Part shown: positions 27,910 through 35,414 of the stretch, one piece after another
Numbering within the stretch: the stretch's first letter is position 1
Layout of the letters: each line of letters starts with the position of its first letter
Source of the DNA: Bacteroidales bacterium
GTDB lineage: Bacteria; Bacteroidota; Bacteroidia; Bacteroidales; UBA932
Length of the DNA: 37,104 nt
Direction of reading: 5' to 3'
NCBI GenBank assembly: GCA_029010575.1
Contig: JAQXKS010000052.1
Location: forward strand, 1 to 37,104
Position numbers and translations under genes: made by a program
Notes under the pieces: generated by a model
Databases searched by the model: none
Seen by the model: the letters and a program-made list of their open reading frames with translations, nothing else
Told to the model about the DNA's origin: nothing

Positions 27910-28960
27910 CCCAGGGCAAAACTTCCAATGTGACTGTCAGGCTACCTGGAACAAGAGGCTCATTAGGTTCGAGTGAACCTGGTCTTGAAATAACAATCGA
28001 ATATGAATAGAATCTGTTTCTGCTTATTCCCTTGGTTCCGGAAGAGTAGCCATAATCTGCCTGGTTGATCAGAATAGGGTAATAGTACTTCACACCATCA
28101 AGGGTCGCCTCAAGGAGAAGTTTCGTACAATCTGACACAACATCTGTCTCATTTGAATATGCATAAAAATAATGTTTAGTAGAATATGCTGTTTCTCCTA
28201 TTTCACTTGAAATTTCATCATAGATCAGTCCTGCCTGTGCAGTAGAAGAAGCATCGGCTGCTTTGTATTGTCCTTCATTAAGAATAACCTGAGTGGCAGG
28301 AGAAGCTCCATTATTGATTAATTTGGCTCCGTGAACATTCAAAAGGTACAATTTGCAACCAGATAGTTTCATATCTTCATAAGGACCACCGGTGAATTTG
28401 GTCTTAATACTCTTCACTTCCACTTTGGCAAGAAATCTCTGAAGCGATACAGTAATTGCATCTGTCACTGCCACATCCTTCTCTGCCTGAGCATACATTG
28501 TAAAATTATTGAGTTGCTCCTTGGTGAGAGTTGTGGTCAATTCACAGAATTCAGAGAAGGTAGTAATTCCTTTGAATACAAGGTCGTGAGCATTAGCTAT
28601 TACGCAGAAGCGTTTTTTACCGGTAGTGGTGGTAAAAGGAATAGAGTTGATATCTGTCAATTCCGAGCTTGTGTAGTGCTTGTATGACTCAAGCTTGTAA
28701 TCTTTGGTACTCTGTCCATCTACCACCTTGAATGCAAATATGTCCAGCGTTTTGATAGTATTATCCTGACTCTGGTTAGTTTCAGTGGTAAGTTTGGTCT
28801 GATCAGAAGCAAAAGAGAATGTGACTGATGCAATTTGAGGTGTCTCAAACTGTTCACCCTCATCACTCAACTGCTTTTTACAAGAAGAAAATAGAAGAAC
28901 AGAAGAAGCACATAAAAAAGTGCAAATGCCCGCAGGCGAAAAATAATGTTTGTAATTCAT
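27878..28960 (-). CDS. Fimbrillin family lipoprotein (FimA/Mfa1-like)
   Basis: A 360-residue protein with lipoprotein signal MNYKHYFSPAGICTFLCASS followed by VLLFSSCKK. The N-terminal transthyretin-like domain contains IKTLDIFAFKVVDG and KKRFCVIANAHD, as in type V pilins. The middle shows LQRFLAKVEVKSIK, a conserved strand of FimA/Mfa1 structures. The end LTVTLEVLPWDVLP is the usual terminal strand that takes part in subunit exchange. Pilins of this kind are exported, processed by a gingipain-type protease and polymerised on the surface. The gene lies upstream of the Ig-repeat lipoprotein with overlapping or adjacent ends. A -7 element lies about 100 nt upstream of its start. Confidence 0.85.
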   Translation of the reverse strand: MNYKHYFSPAGICTFLCASSVLLFSSCKKQLSDEGEQFETPQIASVTFSFASDQTKLTTETNQSQDNTIKTLDIFAFKVVDGQSTKDYKLESYKHYTSSELTDINSIPFTTTTGKKRFCVIANAHDLVFKGITTFSEFCELTTTLTKEQLNNFTMYAQAEKDVAVTDAITVSLQRFLAKVEVKSIKTKFTGGPYEDMKLSGCKLYLLNVHGAKLINNGASPATQVILNEGQYKAADASSTAQAGLIYDEISSEIGETAYSTKHYFYAYSNETDVVSDCTKLLLEATLDGVKYYYPILINQADYGYSSGTKGISRNRFYSYSIVISRPGSLEPNEPLVPGSLTVTLEVLPWDVLPTFDKEF

Positions 28961-29059
28961 GATAAATAGTGTTTTAAAAGTTCCATCTCACAAATCTCAC
29001 TCACCATTTCAAACACTACTTTGGAGGAATTAAGTGCAGTATGCTGAATGATTACAATG

Positions 29060-29067
29060 CAAAGGTA
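29060..29067 (-). promoter_or_regulatory. -7 element of the fimbrillin operon
   Basis: The minus strand reads TACCTTTG, a consensus match, 99 nt upstream of the fimbrillin ATG. No convincing -33 TTTG is present. A leader of roughly 90 nt is implied. Confidence 0.55.
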
Positions 29068-29119
29068 AAGAGAAAGAAAATATGAAGATATAAATGTGTC
29101 TCATTTGGTAAAATATATT

Positions 29120-29127
29120 TACCTTTG
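29120..29127 (+). promoter_or_regulatory. -7 element of rnpB
   Basis: TACCTTTG ends six nt before the start of the first RNase P helix. A TGTG 21 nt upstream is a weak -33. Confidence 0.65.
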
Positions 29128-29132
29128 CGCGC

Positions 29133-29452
29133 AAAGGCAGAATGCCTTATCGCTGCGAGAGCAGAGGAAAGTCCGGGCAGGAAAGAGCACTGCACTGTGG
29201 AAAGCACAGATAGGCGTAAGCTTATGATACGGGTAGCAGAAAATAACCGCCTCGCAAGAGGTAAGGGTGAAAAGGTGGGGTAAGAGCCCACCGGCCGCAA
29301 TGGCGACATTCCGGTGGTATCCGCCTGCAGCCTGCAAGGCCAAATATACCAACAATCAAGGGCTGCTCGTCCAATGTTGGGGGGTAGGCTGCTTAGATAA
29401 ATGATAGGGACCTGTTTACAGGCACAGAACTCGGCTTATAGTTCTGCCTTTT
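29133..29452 (+). ncRNA. rnpB: RNase P RNA
   Basis: The catalytic RNA of RNase P, about 320 nt. The universally conserved 5' core GAGGAAAGTCCGGGC occurs at 29164-29178, and the 3' core ACAGAACTCGGCTTATA at about 29424-29440. The region between includes GGTAAGGGTGAAAAGGTGGGGTAAGAGCCCACCGG-type blocks of bacterial type A RNA. Helix P1 is visible as AAAGGCAGAA pairing with TTCTGCCTTT at the two ends, and its 3' side runs into six T, so P1 and the U-run may also serve as terminator. The promoter -7 is immediately upstream. Confidence 0.95.
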
Positions 29453-29454
29453 TT

Positions 29455-29493
29455 AAAAAAGAGGGTGATTGGATCAAATCCAACCACCCTCTT
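29455..29493 (-). terminator. Intrinsic terminator of rpmB-rpmG-DUF4295
   Basis: AAGAGGGTG and CACCCTCTT pair, then one mismatch, then TTGGAT with ATCCAA. On the minus strand six U follow. Its U-tract abuts the T-run of rnpB on the opposite strand. Confidence 0.9.
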
Positions 29494-29514
29494 AGATTAT
29501 ATAGTGTTTCGCTG

Positions 29515-29676
29515 TTATTTCTTGTCGAAAAACTCTTTTGTACGATCCACTGCGATGAAATCTTCTTTGAAGATGTAAGCACCTGTGCGTTCAGATCTTT
29601 CCATCTTGATACACTTAACAAGGTTTCTCTTGGAGGCTTTGTCTCCGGAGAAAGTTGCAACCGCTTTCTTTGCCAT
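29515..29676 (-). CDS. DUF4295 small basic protein
   Basis: A 53-residue lysine-rich protein starting MAKKAVATFSGDKASKRNLV and ending FFDKK. It matches the small Bacteroidetes family DUF4295, regularly encoded beside rpmG and rpmB. Its basic composition and position suggest association with the ribosome, but no function is established. It starts 9 nt after rpmG and is the last gene before the terminator. Confidence 0.85.
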   Translation of the reverse strand: MAKKAVATFSGDKASKRNLVKCIKMERSERTGAYIFKEDFIAVDRTKEFFDKK

Positions 29677-29685
29677 ATTTTAAAA

Positions 29686-29874
29686 CTATTTAATCTCTTT
29701 ATGAACAGTTACTCTCTTGAGGTAAGGGTTGTATTTCTTACGTTCAAGTCTATCTACAGTATTCTTTTTGTTTTTGGTTGTGATGTAACGTGAGATACCG
29801 GGAACACCGGTTGCTTTCTGCTCAGTACATTCGAGGATAACCTGTACCCTGTTGCCTTTACCTTTCTTTGCCAT
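29686..29874 (-). CDS. rpmG: 50S ribosomal protein L33
   Basis: A 62-residue protein of the large subunit. [20 protein letters not shown] and [20 protein letters not shown] followed by [11 protein letters not shown] are the L33 signature. Only one Cys is present, so this is the zinc-free form. A strong Shine-Dalgarno (AGGAGGA, 29882-29888) lies 7 nt before the start, which is rare in this phylum. It lies between rpmB and the DUF4295 gene. Confidence 0.97.
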   Translation of the reverse strand: MAKKGKGNRVQVILECTEQKATGVPGISRYITTKNKKNTVDRLERKKYNPYLKRVTVHKEIK

Positions 29875-29881
29875 GTCTTTA

Positions 29882-29888
29882 TCCTCCT
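29882..29888 (-). promoter_or_regulatory. Shine-Dalgarno site of rpmG
   Basis: The minus strand reads AGGAGGA, 7 nt before the rpmG ATG. Most genes here lack such a site. Confidence 0.8.
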
Positions 29889-29892
29889 AATA

Positions 29893-30135
29893 TTAATAGA
29901 TATTAATTAAACCTTTTCCCTGAGCTGATTTGAGAGCAGCTGCGAGACCGTTCTTGTTAATAACTCTCATACCTGCAACGGAAACTTTGAGAGTCACGAA
30001 TCTTTTTTCTTCTTCCAACCAGAATCTCTTGGTTTTCAAGTTGGGAGCGAATTCGCGTTTGGTGCGACGTTTAGAGTGAGAAACGTTATTTCCAATCACT
30101 CTTTTCTTTCCTGTGATTTGACAAACTCTTGCCAT
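29893..30135 (-). CDS. rpmB: 50S ribosomal protein L28
   Basis: An 80-residue basic protein. MARVCQITGKKRVIGNNVSH is the conserved L28 N-terminus. FAPNLKTKRFWLEEEKRFVTLKVS and the Bacteroidetes-type C-terminus complete the match. It is first in the operon rpmB-rpmG-DUF4295 and has its own promoter. Confidence 0.97.
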   Translation of the reverse strand: MARVCQITGKKRVIGNNVSHSKRRTKREFAPNLKTKRFWLEEEKRFVTLKVSVAGMRVINKNGLAAALKSAQGKGLINIY

Positions 30136-30173
30136 TATATTGTAATTTTTATATTATTCAACTTTCGGGGGTG

Positions 30174-30205
30174 CAAATATCCCTCATTTTTTTCAAAAAA
30201 CCAAA
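30174..30205 (-). promoter_or_regulatory. Promoter of rpmB-rpmG-DUF4295
   Basis: The minus strand has TTTG (30202-30205), 20 nt, then GATATTTG (30174-30181), one mismatch to TAnnTTTG. It begins just after the lepB stop codon. Confidence 0.6.
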
Positions 30206-30208
30206 TTT

Positions 30209-31555
30209 TTATACAAACTTAAACAATCGATTCCATCTGATACTCTGAGGGAATGATCTGTTTCTGTCTGTCGAAAACCATATGAACTTAGGCTTGCCTA
30301 CTATATGATCTTCGGGAACGAATCCCCAATATCGGGAGTCAAGAGAATTGTGTCTGTTGTCACCCATCATGAAATAGTAATCCATTTCAAAAGTATAAAT
30401 AGTGGAAGGATTACCATCTATGAAAATTTCTTCACCCGAAACTTCCAGCTGATGTCCCTCATACACTGAAATAATTCTACGATACAGTGGAAGATTTTTC
30501 AGTGTCAGCTCTACCGTCTCGCCCTTTTTGGGTATATACAAGGGACCGAAATTATCTCTTGTCCACTTATAGTCAGAGCTGAAAGGGAAAATCAACTTTT
30601 CTGAATAAACTTCCATTCCTTCATATTTTTCAATGTTGGGAATAATATCGACAACATTGGGAAGACTCTTCAACCTCTCCAGACCCTGCTGAGTCAGCGG
30701 AAGATTCGGATATCCAGGCAATCTTGAAGAGAAGAGTGTTTCAGAACGTGAAACTCCGATTTCGTCGAGAAATTTCACATTGATGGCACTTCCATCAGTA
30801 ACCACCCTGTATGTATTCTGAATTCCCTGGTGAATTGGAAGTTTTTCAGAGTTGACTATCACTACTCCATCTACTATCTGGAGAGTATCTCCCGCAACCG
30901 CAACACACCTCTTGACATAATTGTCTTTTTTGTCTACAGGTCTTGTGATTACAGGTCCATACATCCTCTCAGTGTAGGATCTTCCGTTCATGCGGACATG
31001 TGTGTAGTAATCTTCGTTAGGAGCAGATTTAAGTACTGAATCTCCGTGCGGGAAACCGAACACCACGATGTCATCTCTCTTCACTTGCGAAAATCCGGCG
31101 AGTCTGCGATAATCCAACTTTATAAGGTCGGAATATGACTTCATTCCGAAAATCGTATTGTGAACGAACGGAAGGGAGAGCGGTCTCTGGGGAACTTTGG
31201 GACCATACGAGAGCTTGCTTACGAAGAGGTAATCACCTGTCATCAAAGAATTTTCCATTGATGATGAAGGGATTGTAAAGGCTTGGATCACAAACATATT
31301 CAGTGGAGCAACCACCAATACTGCAAAAATTATCGCATCCAGCCAGTCGAGAAACACATTATGTTTCTCCCCCTCCTTATAATTCTTTTTCCAGAACGCC
31401 CACTTGACTTTTTTAGTGATAAAGAGGTCGAAAACCACTATCAGACCAAAAAGCCACCAATAGTTGCCAAGCCATATGACCCAGACAATATAGAGGGCTG
31501 CCCAAATAGAGAATTTAAACCATCTGTTCTGTAAAAAAGCTCTCACTACTGTCAA
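30209..31555 (-). CDS. lepB: Signal peptidase I
   Basis: This 448-residue inner-membrane protease removes signal peptides from exported proteins. Three hydrophobic segments occur at about residues 14-30, 33-47 and 73-93. The catalytic Ser99 lies in IPSSSMENSL, and the general-base Lys in NYVKRCVAVAGDTLQI near residue 215. The conserved GDNRHNSLDSRYWGFV is near residue 400. The protein is longer than the E. coli enzyme because of inserts between the conserved boxes, a pattern usual in Bacteroidetes. It starts 4 nt after rplT and thus lies at the end of the thrS-infC operon. Confidence 0.95.
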   Translation of the reverse strand: MTVVRAFLQNRWFKFSIWAALYIVWVIWLGNYWWLFGLIVVFDLFITKKVKWAFWKKNYKEGEKHNVFLDWLDAIIFAVLVVAPLNMFVIQAFTIPSSSMENSLMTGDYLFVSKLSYGPKVPQRPLSLPFVHNTIFGMKSYSDLIKLDYRRLAGFSQVKRDDIVVFGFPHGDSVLKSAPNEDYYTHVRMNGRSYTERMYGPVITRPVDKKDNYVKRCVAVAGDTLQIVDGVVIVNSEKLPIHQGIQNTYRVVTDGSAINVKFLDEIGVSRSETLFSSRLPGYPNLPLTQQGLERLKSLPNVVDIIPNIEKYEGMEVYSEKLIFPFSSDYKWTRDNFGPLYIPKKGETVELTLKNLPLYRRIISVYEGHQLEVSGEEIFIDGNPSTIYTFEMDYYFMMGDNRHNSLDSRYWGFVPEDHIVGKPKFIWFSTDRNRSFPQSIRWNRLFKFV

Positions 31556-31559
31556 TGAA

Positions 31560-31904
31560 CTATTTTACTGAATTTATAACGGCTTCGAAAGCTTGAGGAT
31601 TGTTCATGGCAAGGTCAGCGAGCACCTTACGGTTCAAACCTACATTCTGCTTTGCGAGAGCACCGATGAACTGTGAATAGTTCATACCATGCTGACGTGC
31701 TGCAGCGTTGATACGCTGAATCCACAATGAACGGAAATTACGTTTTTTCTGTTTACGGTCGCGGTAAGCGTAACCCAAACCTTTTTCATAGGTGTTCTTG
31801 GCTACGGTCCACACGTTTTTCCTCGCAAGGAAATTACCGCGGGTTTCTTTCAGAATTTTTTTACGGCGAGCTCTTGATGCTACCGAATTGACTGATCTAG
31901 GCAT
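31560..31904 (-). CDS. rplT: 50S ribosomal protein L20
   Basis: A 114-residue basic protein that assembles early on 23S r[23 protein letters not shown], then [24 protein letters not shown], and [23 protein letters not shown] are signature segments. L20 represses its own operon in several bacteria by binding leader RNA. Here an 89-nt spacer with a stable hairpin separates it from rpmI. Confidence 0.98.
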   Translation of the reverse strand: MPRSVNSVASRARRKKILKETRGNFLARKNVWTVAKNTYEKGLGYAYRDRKQKKRNFRSLWIQRINAAARQHGMNYSQFIGALAKQNVGLNRKVLADLAMNNPQAFEAVINSVK

Positions 31905-31930
31905 ACTTCACTTTTAAATTTTAAGAATGT

Positions 31931-31968
31931 CAGCGCCCTCCCCCTAATATGAGGGACTTACCCTGCTG
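31931..31968 (-). promoter_or_regulatory. Structured rpmI-rplT spacer, possible L20 control element
   Basis: In the RNA, CAGC pairs with GCTG and, inside it, CCCTC with GAGGG. An alternative hairpin AGGG-TAAGT-CCCT uses the same CCCT, so the two folds exclude one another. The element sits 27 nt upstream of the rplT start. Regulation is inferred, not shown. Confidence 0.35.
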
Positions 31969-31993
31969 TGCATTCAGTTAAACAATAAATTAA

Positions 31994-32191
31994 TTACGAA
32001 ACGACAATCATTGCTTTTACCCTCTTGTTGTCGCAAGCGTCAAGGATTGCAACCTTGTTGAGGTTCCTTTTCTGTTTTGTCGTCTTTTTGGTGAGAATGT
32101 GGCTATGATAAGCGTGTCTTCTCTTCACCTTTCCGGTTCCGGTAAGCACAAAGCGCTTTTTAGCACCGGAGTTGGTCTTTAGTTTCGGCAT
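31994..32191 (-). CDS. rpmI: 50S ribosomal protein L35
   Basis: A 65-residue basic protein: [20 protein letters not shown], then [24 protein letters not shown], the complete L35 signature. It lies 25 nt after infC and 89 nt before rplT, in the standard order. Confidence 0.97.
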   Translation of the reverse strand: MPKLKTNSGAKKRFVLTGTGKVKRRHAYHSHILTKKTTKQKRNLNKVAILDACDNKRVKAMIVVS

Positions 32192-32216
32192 TGTTTTAAA
32201 TATTTTAGTTAAACAG

Positions 32217-32843
32217 TTATTTCTTCTTGTTTGGTGTGAGCATCATTATCATTCTCTTACCTTCAAGTTTAGGCATCTGTTCCGCCTTTCCATACTCTTC
32301 AAGCTCTACCGCAAATCTGAGAAGGAGTTTTTCGCCCTGCTCAGAGAATAGGATTGAGCGTCCTCTGAAGAATACATATGCTTTGACTTTTGAACCTTCC
32401 TGAAGGAAGTTAATGGCATGCTTTAGTTTAAACTGAAAGTCGTGCTCATCAGTATTGGGTCCGAAGCGAATCTCCTTTATCACCACTTTGCTGGCATTGG
32501 ATTTCATCTCCTTTGCCTTCTTTTTCTGCTGATAGAGGTACTTCTGATAGTCAATAATCTTACATACCGGAGGATCCACCTTTGCAGCAATCTCTACAAG
32601 ATCAAGTTCCTGATCTTCAGCGATTCTCAACGCCTCTGAAAGGGAGTATATACCCTGTTCCGGAATATTTTCTCCTACCAGTCGAACTTTTGAGGCAGTA
32701 ATTGCCTGGTTAATTCTGAGTCCGTCCTCATCCGAAGATGCTTTCTTGGGACTTTTCTGATCCTTCTGAGCATTATTGTTAACGCTCTGATTGTTAGGCT
32801 TTGGCGCTCCTACATTAGGGCGCTTCTTAATAGGTGTTGCGAT
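32217..32843 (-). CDS. infC: Translation initiation factor IF-3 with AUC start
   Basis: IF-3 binds the 30S subunit, checks the start codon and keeps subunits apart. The first in-frame ATG (32630) would delete the N-terminal domain. Homology continues upstream through [20 protein letters not shown] and INQAI, up to an in-frame stop just before codon ATC at 32841-32843. Starting at ATC gives 208 residues beginning (M)[11 protein letters not shown] with a polar leader, and a perfect AGGAGGA lies 7 nt upstream. infC is known to use AUU or similar rare starts for IF-3 autoregulation, so AUC is the best choice. The C-terminal domain includes [14 protein letters not shown]. It follows thrS by 20 nt. 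Confidence 0.93.
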   Translation of the reverse strand: MATPIKKRPNVGAPKPNNQSVNNNAQKDQKSPKKASSDEDGLRINQAITASKVRLVGENIPEQGIYSLSEALRIAEDQELDLVEIAAKVDPPVCKIIDYQKYLYQQKKKAKEMKSNASKVVIKEIRFGPNTDEHDFQFKLKHAINFLQEGSKVKAYVFFRGRSILFSEQGEKLLLRFAVELEEYGKAEQMPKLEGKRMIMMLTPNKKK

Positions 32844-32850
32844 AGGTTAA

Positions 32851-32857
32851 TCCTCCT
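32851..32857 (-). promoter_or_regulatory. Shine-Dalgarno site deciding the infC start
   Basis: The minus strand has AGGAGGA, then 7 nt, then ATC. A consensus site of this strength is unusual for this phylum and marks the non-AUG start. Confidence 0.85.
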
Positions 32858-32863
32858 GTAAAA

Positions 32864-34798
32864 TTATTTTGTAACATTATTTATTTCGTCATTGACTAAA
32901 GTAACGAAAGCCTCCAAAGACATCGAGCCCTTATTTCCTTCACCCTGACGGCGAACTGAAACTGTGCCTTCAGCCTCTTCCTGCTCTCCGACAACCAGCA
33001 AGAAGGGGATTCTCTTAAGTTCGTTTTCCCTGATCTTCTTACCGATAGTCTCGTTTCTTTCATCAATTGAAGCGCGAATATCGTAATTATTAAGAAATTC
33101 GCAAACTTTTTTTGCGTAATCGTTATACTTCTCGCTAATTGGCAGTACCACAGCCTGCTCAGGAGTGAGCCAGAGAGGGAATTTACCACCGGTATGTTCT
33201 ATAAGCACAGCTACAAATCTTTCCATAGATCCGAAAGGAGCTCTGTGAATCATTACCGGACGATATCTCTTATCATCAGCACCGATGTACTCAAGTTCAA
33301 ATCTTTCAGGAAGATTGTAATCCACCTGAATAGTTCCAAGCTGCCATTTTCTTCCGATGGCATCCTTAACCATGAAATCGAGCTTTGGACCATAGAATGC
33401 AGCTTCTCCAAATTCCACAACAGTCTTCAGTCCTTTTTCCGCAGCTGCTTCAATAATGGCGTTCTCTGCCTTTTCCCAATTCTCATCTGTTCCGATGTAT
33501 TTGTCTCTGTTTGTCTTGTCTCTCAAAGAAACCTGAGCTACATATTCATCAAAACTCAAGGTCTTGAAAATGTAGAGTACAATGTCTATCACCTTACAGA
33601 ACTCCTCTTTCAACTGGTCAGGACGGCAGAAGATGTGAGCATCGTCCTGAGTAAAACCGCGAACACGTGTAAGACCATGGAGTTCTCCGCTTTGTTCATA
33701 TCTGTACACGGTTCCGAACTCTGCAAATCTTAAAGGAAGATCCTTATAAGATCTCGGTTTAGAACGGTAAATTTCACAATGATGCGGGCAGTTCATCGGC
33801 TTGAGAAGGAATTCTTCACCTTCCTGAGGAGTGGTGATAGGACGGAATGAATCTTGGCCATATTTTGCATAGTGACCTGATGTAACATAAAGTTCCTTCT
33901 GTCCGATATGAGGAGTAATTACAGGGAGATAGCCATGAGCCTTCTGAACCTTTCTGAGGAACATTTCAAGCCTTTCACGAAGTGCTGCCCCTTTGGGGAG
34001 CCACAAAGGAAGTCCCTGACCTACTCTTGATGAGAATGTAAAGAGTTCGAGTTCCTTGCCGAGCTTTCTATGGTCTCTCTTCTTTGCCTCTTCCATCAAG
34101 GCAAGATATTCGTCAAGCATTGATTTCTTGGGGAATGTAATTCCGTAGATTCTGGTGAGCATCTGTCTCTTTTCATCACCCCTCCAATATGCCCCTGCTA
34201 TTGATGTAAGCTTTACAGCCTTGATTACTGATGTATCGCGAAGGTGAGGTCCACGACAAAGGTCTGTAAAATCACCATTGGTATAGAATGTGATAGTACC
34301 GTCTTCAAGGTCTCTGATAAGTTCACACTTGTACTCGTCACCCTTTTCAGTGTAAGTTTTCAGTGCCTCATCCTTCGAGATGTCCCTCCTTACGAAAGAC
34401 TCTTTCCTGCGCGCAAGCTCAAGCATCTTATCTTCAATGGCCTTAAGGTCACCTTCTGTAATGGTCCTGCCACCTAAGTCAACATCATAGTAAAATCCGT
34501 TCTCGATAGATGGACCTATACCGAATTTGATTCCGGGATACAGCGCTTCAAGAGCCTCTGCCATCAGATGAGATGAAGAGTGCCAAAATGTTGATTTAGC
34601 CTGCTGATCTTCCCATTTATGGAGTTTAAGTGATCCGCTTTCATTCAAAGGTCTCTCAAGATCGTAAACTACATCATTGAAAGAAGCTGCCAAGACATCA
34701 GACGCAAGTCTGGGTGAAATGCTTTCAGCTATTTTATAGGGAGTAATACCCTTTTCATAACTTCTGACACTTCCGTCAGGAAATTTTATATCAATCAT
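32864..34798 (-). CDS. thrS: Threonyl-tRNA synthetase
   Basis: The 644-residue class II synthetase charges tRNA-Thr. It begins with a TGS domain ([20 protein letters not shown]). The editing domain (about 65-230) contains [17 protein letters not shown] with the HxxxH metal site. The catalytic core has zinc ligands in [10 protein letters not shown] and [11 protein letters not shown], and the motif 2 loop in [20 protein letters not shown]. The anticodon-binding domain occupies about 540-640. Length is standard. It leads the thrS-infC-rpmI-rplT-lepB unit. Confidence 0.98.
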   Translation of the reverse strand: MIDIKFPDGSVRSYEKGITPYKIAESISPRLASDVLAASFNDVVYDLERPLNESGSLKLHKWEDQQAKSTFWHSSSHLMAEALEALYPGIKFGIGPSIENGFYYDVDLGGRTITEGDLKAIEDKMLELARRKESFVRRDISKDEALKTYTEKGDEYKCELIRDLEDGTITFYTNGDFTDLCRGPHLRDTSVIKAVKLTSIAGAYWRGDEKRQMLTRIYGITFPKKSMLDEYLALMEEAKKRDHRKLGKELELFTFSSRVGQGLPLWLPKGAALRERLEMFLRKVQKAHGYLPVITPHIGQKELYVTSGHYAKYGQDSFRPITTPQEGEEFLLKPMNCPHHCEIYRSKPRSYKDLPLRFAEFGTVYRYEQSGELHGLTRVRGFTQDDAHIFCRPDQLKEEFCKVIDIVLYIFKTLSFDEYVAQVSLRDKTNRDKYIGTDENWEKAENAIIEAAAEKGLKTVVEFGEAAFYGPKLDFMVKDAIGRKWQLGTIQVDYNLPERFELEYIGADDKRYRPVMIHRAPFGSMERFVAVLIEHTGGKFPLWLTPEQAVVLPISEKYNDYAKKVCEFLNNYDIRASIDERNETIGKKIRENELKRIPFLLVVGEQEEAEGTVSVRRQGEGNKGSMSLEAFVTLVNDEINNVTK

Positions 34799-34827
34799 AA
34801 TTACACAAGTTTCTTCTTAACAAACTG

Positions 34828-34835
34828 CAAAATTA
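34828..34835 (-). promoter_or_regulatory. -7 element of the thrS operon
   Basis: The minus strand reads TAATTTTG, 29 nt before the thrS start. No TTTG is visible at the -33 position. Confidence 0.6.
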
Positions 34836-34847
34836 CATATTTTATAT

Positions 34848-34855
34848 TAATTTTG
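34848..34855 (+). promoter_or_regulatory. -7 element of the DUF4199-GT2 unit
   Basis: TAATTTTG lies 25 nt before the start codon. It has the same sequence as the divergent thrS element 12 bp away. No clear -33 box. Confidence 0.6.
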
Positions 34856-34880
34856 TATCAGATTCGTAAAAAAGAAGACA

Positions 34881-35402
34881 ATGAATAATAAGATAAAATG
34901 GAGCGAAGCCGCTACTCAAGCTTTTATACTTTCAATTGTAACTATTGCATATGAACTTATAAGTATTATGTTCCCTACAATGCCGGGGGTGCTTTCAATA
35001 ATCCTTTCACTATTAAAGCTTGTAGTCATCATAATCATACTTCGCAAAATAATGGTAAAAGACGCCATAAAGAGAGCTCCGCTTTCATACGGCGGATCAT
35101 TCAGATACGGCATGGCGGTCTGTTTCTTCTCCTCAATAATATGTGCATCTGTAGCCACACTGCTGTATACGGTTGTCTTCCCGGAGATTTCCGAGCAACT
35201 GGTTGAAAATACATTCATGATACTGGAAGAGGCAAATGTTGGAACCATGCTCGATTATGACGAACTTTCAGCTGAAATTTTCAAAATTATCCTCTTTTCC
35301 AAATTCTTCTCGTGCATGATCAGCGGTCTTATCATTTCAGCAATTCTTGCCTCAGGCACCAAAACACTTAACAGCGACAATCCTTTCGAACAGGGCGAAT
35401 AA
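34881..35402 (+). CDS. DUF4199 membrane protein
   Basis: A 173-residue protein with four predicted transmembrane segments (about 10-28, 33-52, 72-95 and 138-158). YGGSFRYGMAVCFFSSIICA, between the second and third, is characteristic of DUF4199, a Bacteroidetes family without known function. It is 12 nt upstream of a glycosyltransferase, a recurrent pairing that suggests a role at the same membrane, perhaps as accessory to lipid-linked sugar transfer. This role is inference only. Confidence 0.85.
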   Translation: MNNKIKWSEAATQAFILSIVTIAYELISIMFPTMPGVLSIILSLLKLVVIIIILRKIMVKDAIKRAPLSYGGSFRYGMAVCFFSSIICASVATLLYTVVFPEISEQLVENTFMILEEANVGTMLDYDELSAEIFKIILFSKFFSCMISGLIISAILASGTKTLNSDNPFEQGE

Positions 35403-35414
35403 CAAATAGACAAA

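Larger units (their letters stand above)
29059..29128. repeat. Inverted repeat GCAAAGGTAAA ... TTTACCTTTGC
   Basis: Two 11-bp arms at 29059-29069 and 29118-29128 flank 48 bp. Each arm contains the -7 element of an outward-facing promoter (fimbrillin, minus; rnpB, plus). The right arm also begins a perfect palindrome CCTTTGCGCGCAAAGG at 29122-29137. Confidence 0.7.

Noticed and set aside
29059-29128. Phase-variable invertible promoter called outright
   Set aside because: The arms are only 11 bp, coincide with two -7 boxes, and no recombinase gene is nearby; reported only as a finding to test.
29401-29793. A 130-codon plus-strand open frame over the rpmG/DUF4295 region
   Set aside because: It is antisense to two recognised ribosomal-type genes, starts inside the rnpB 3' end and has no family features.
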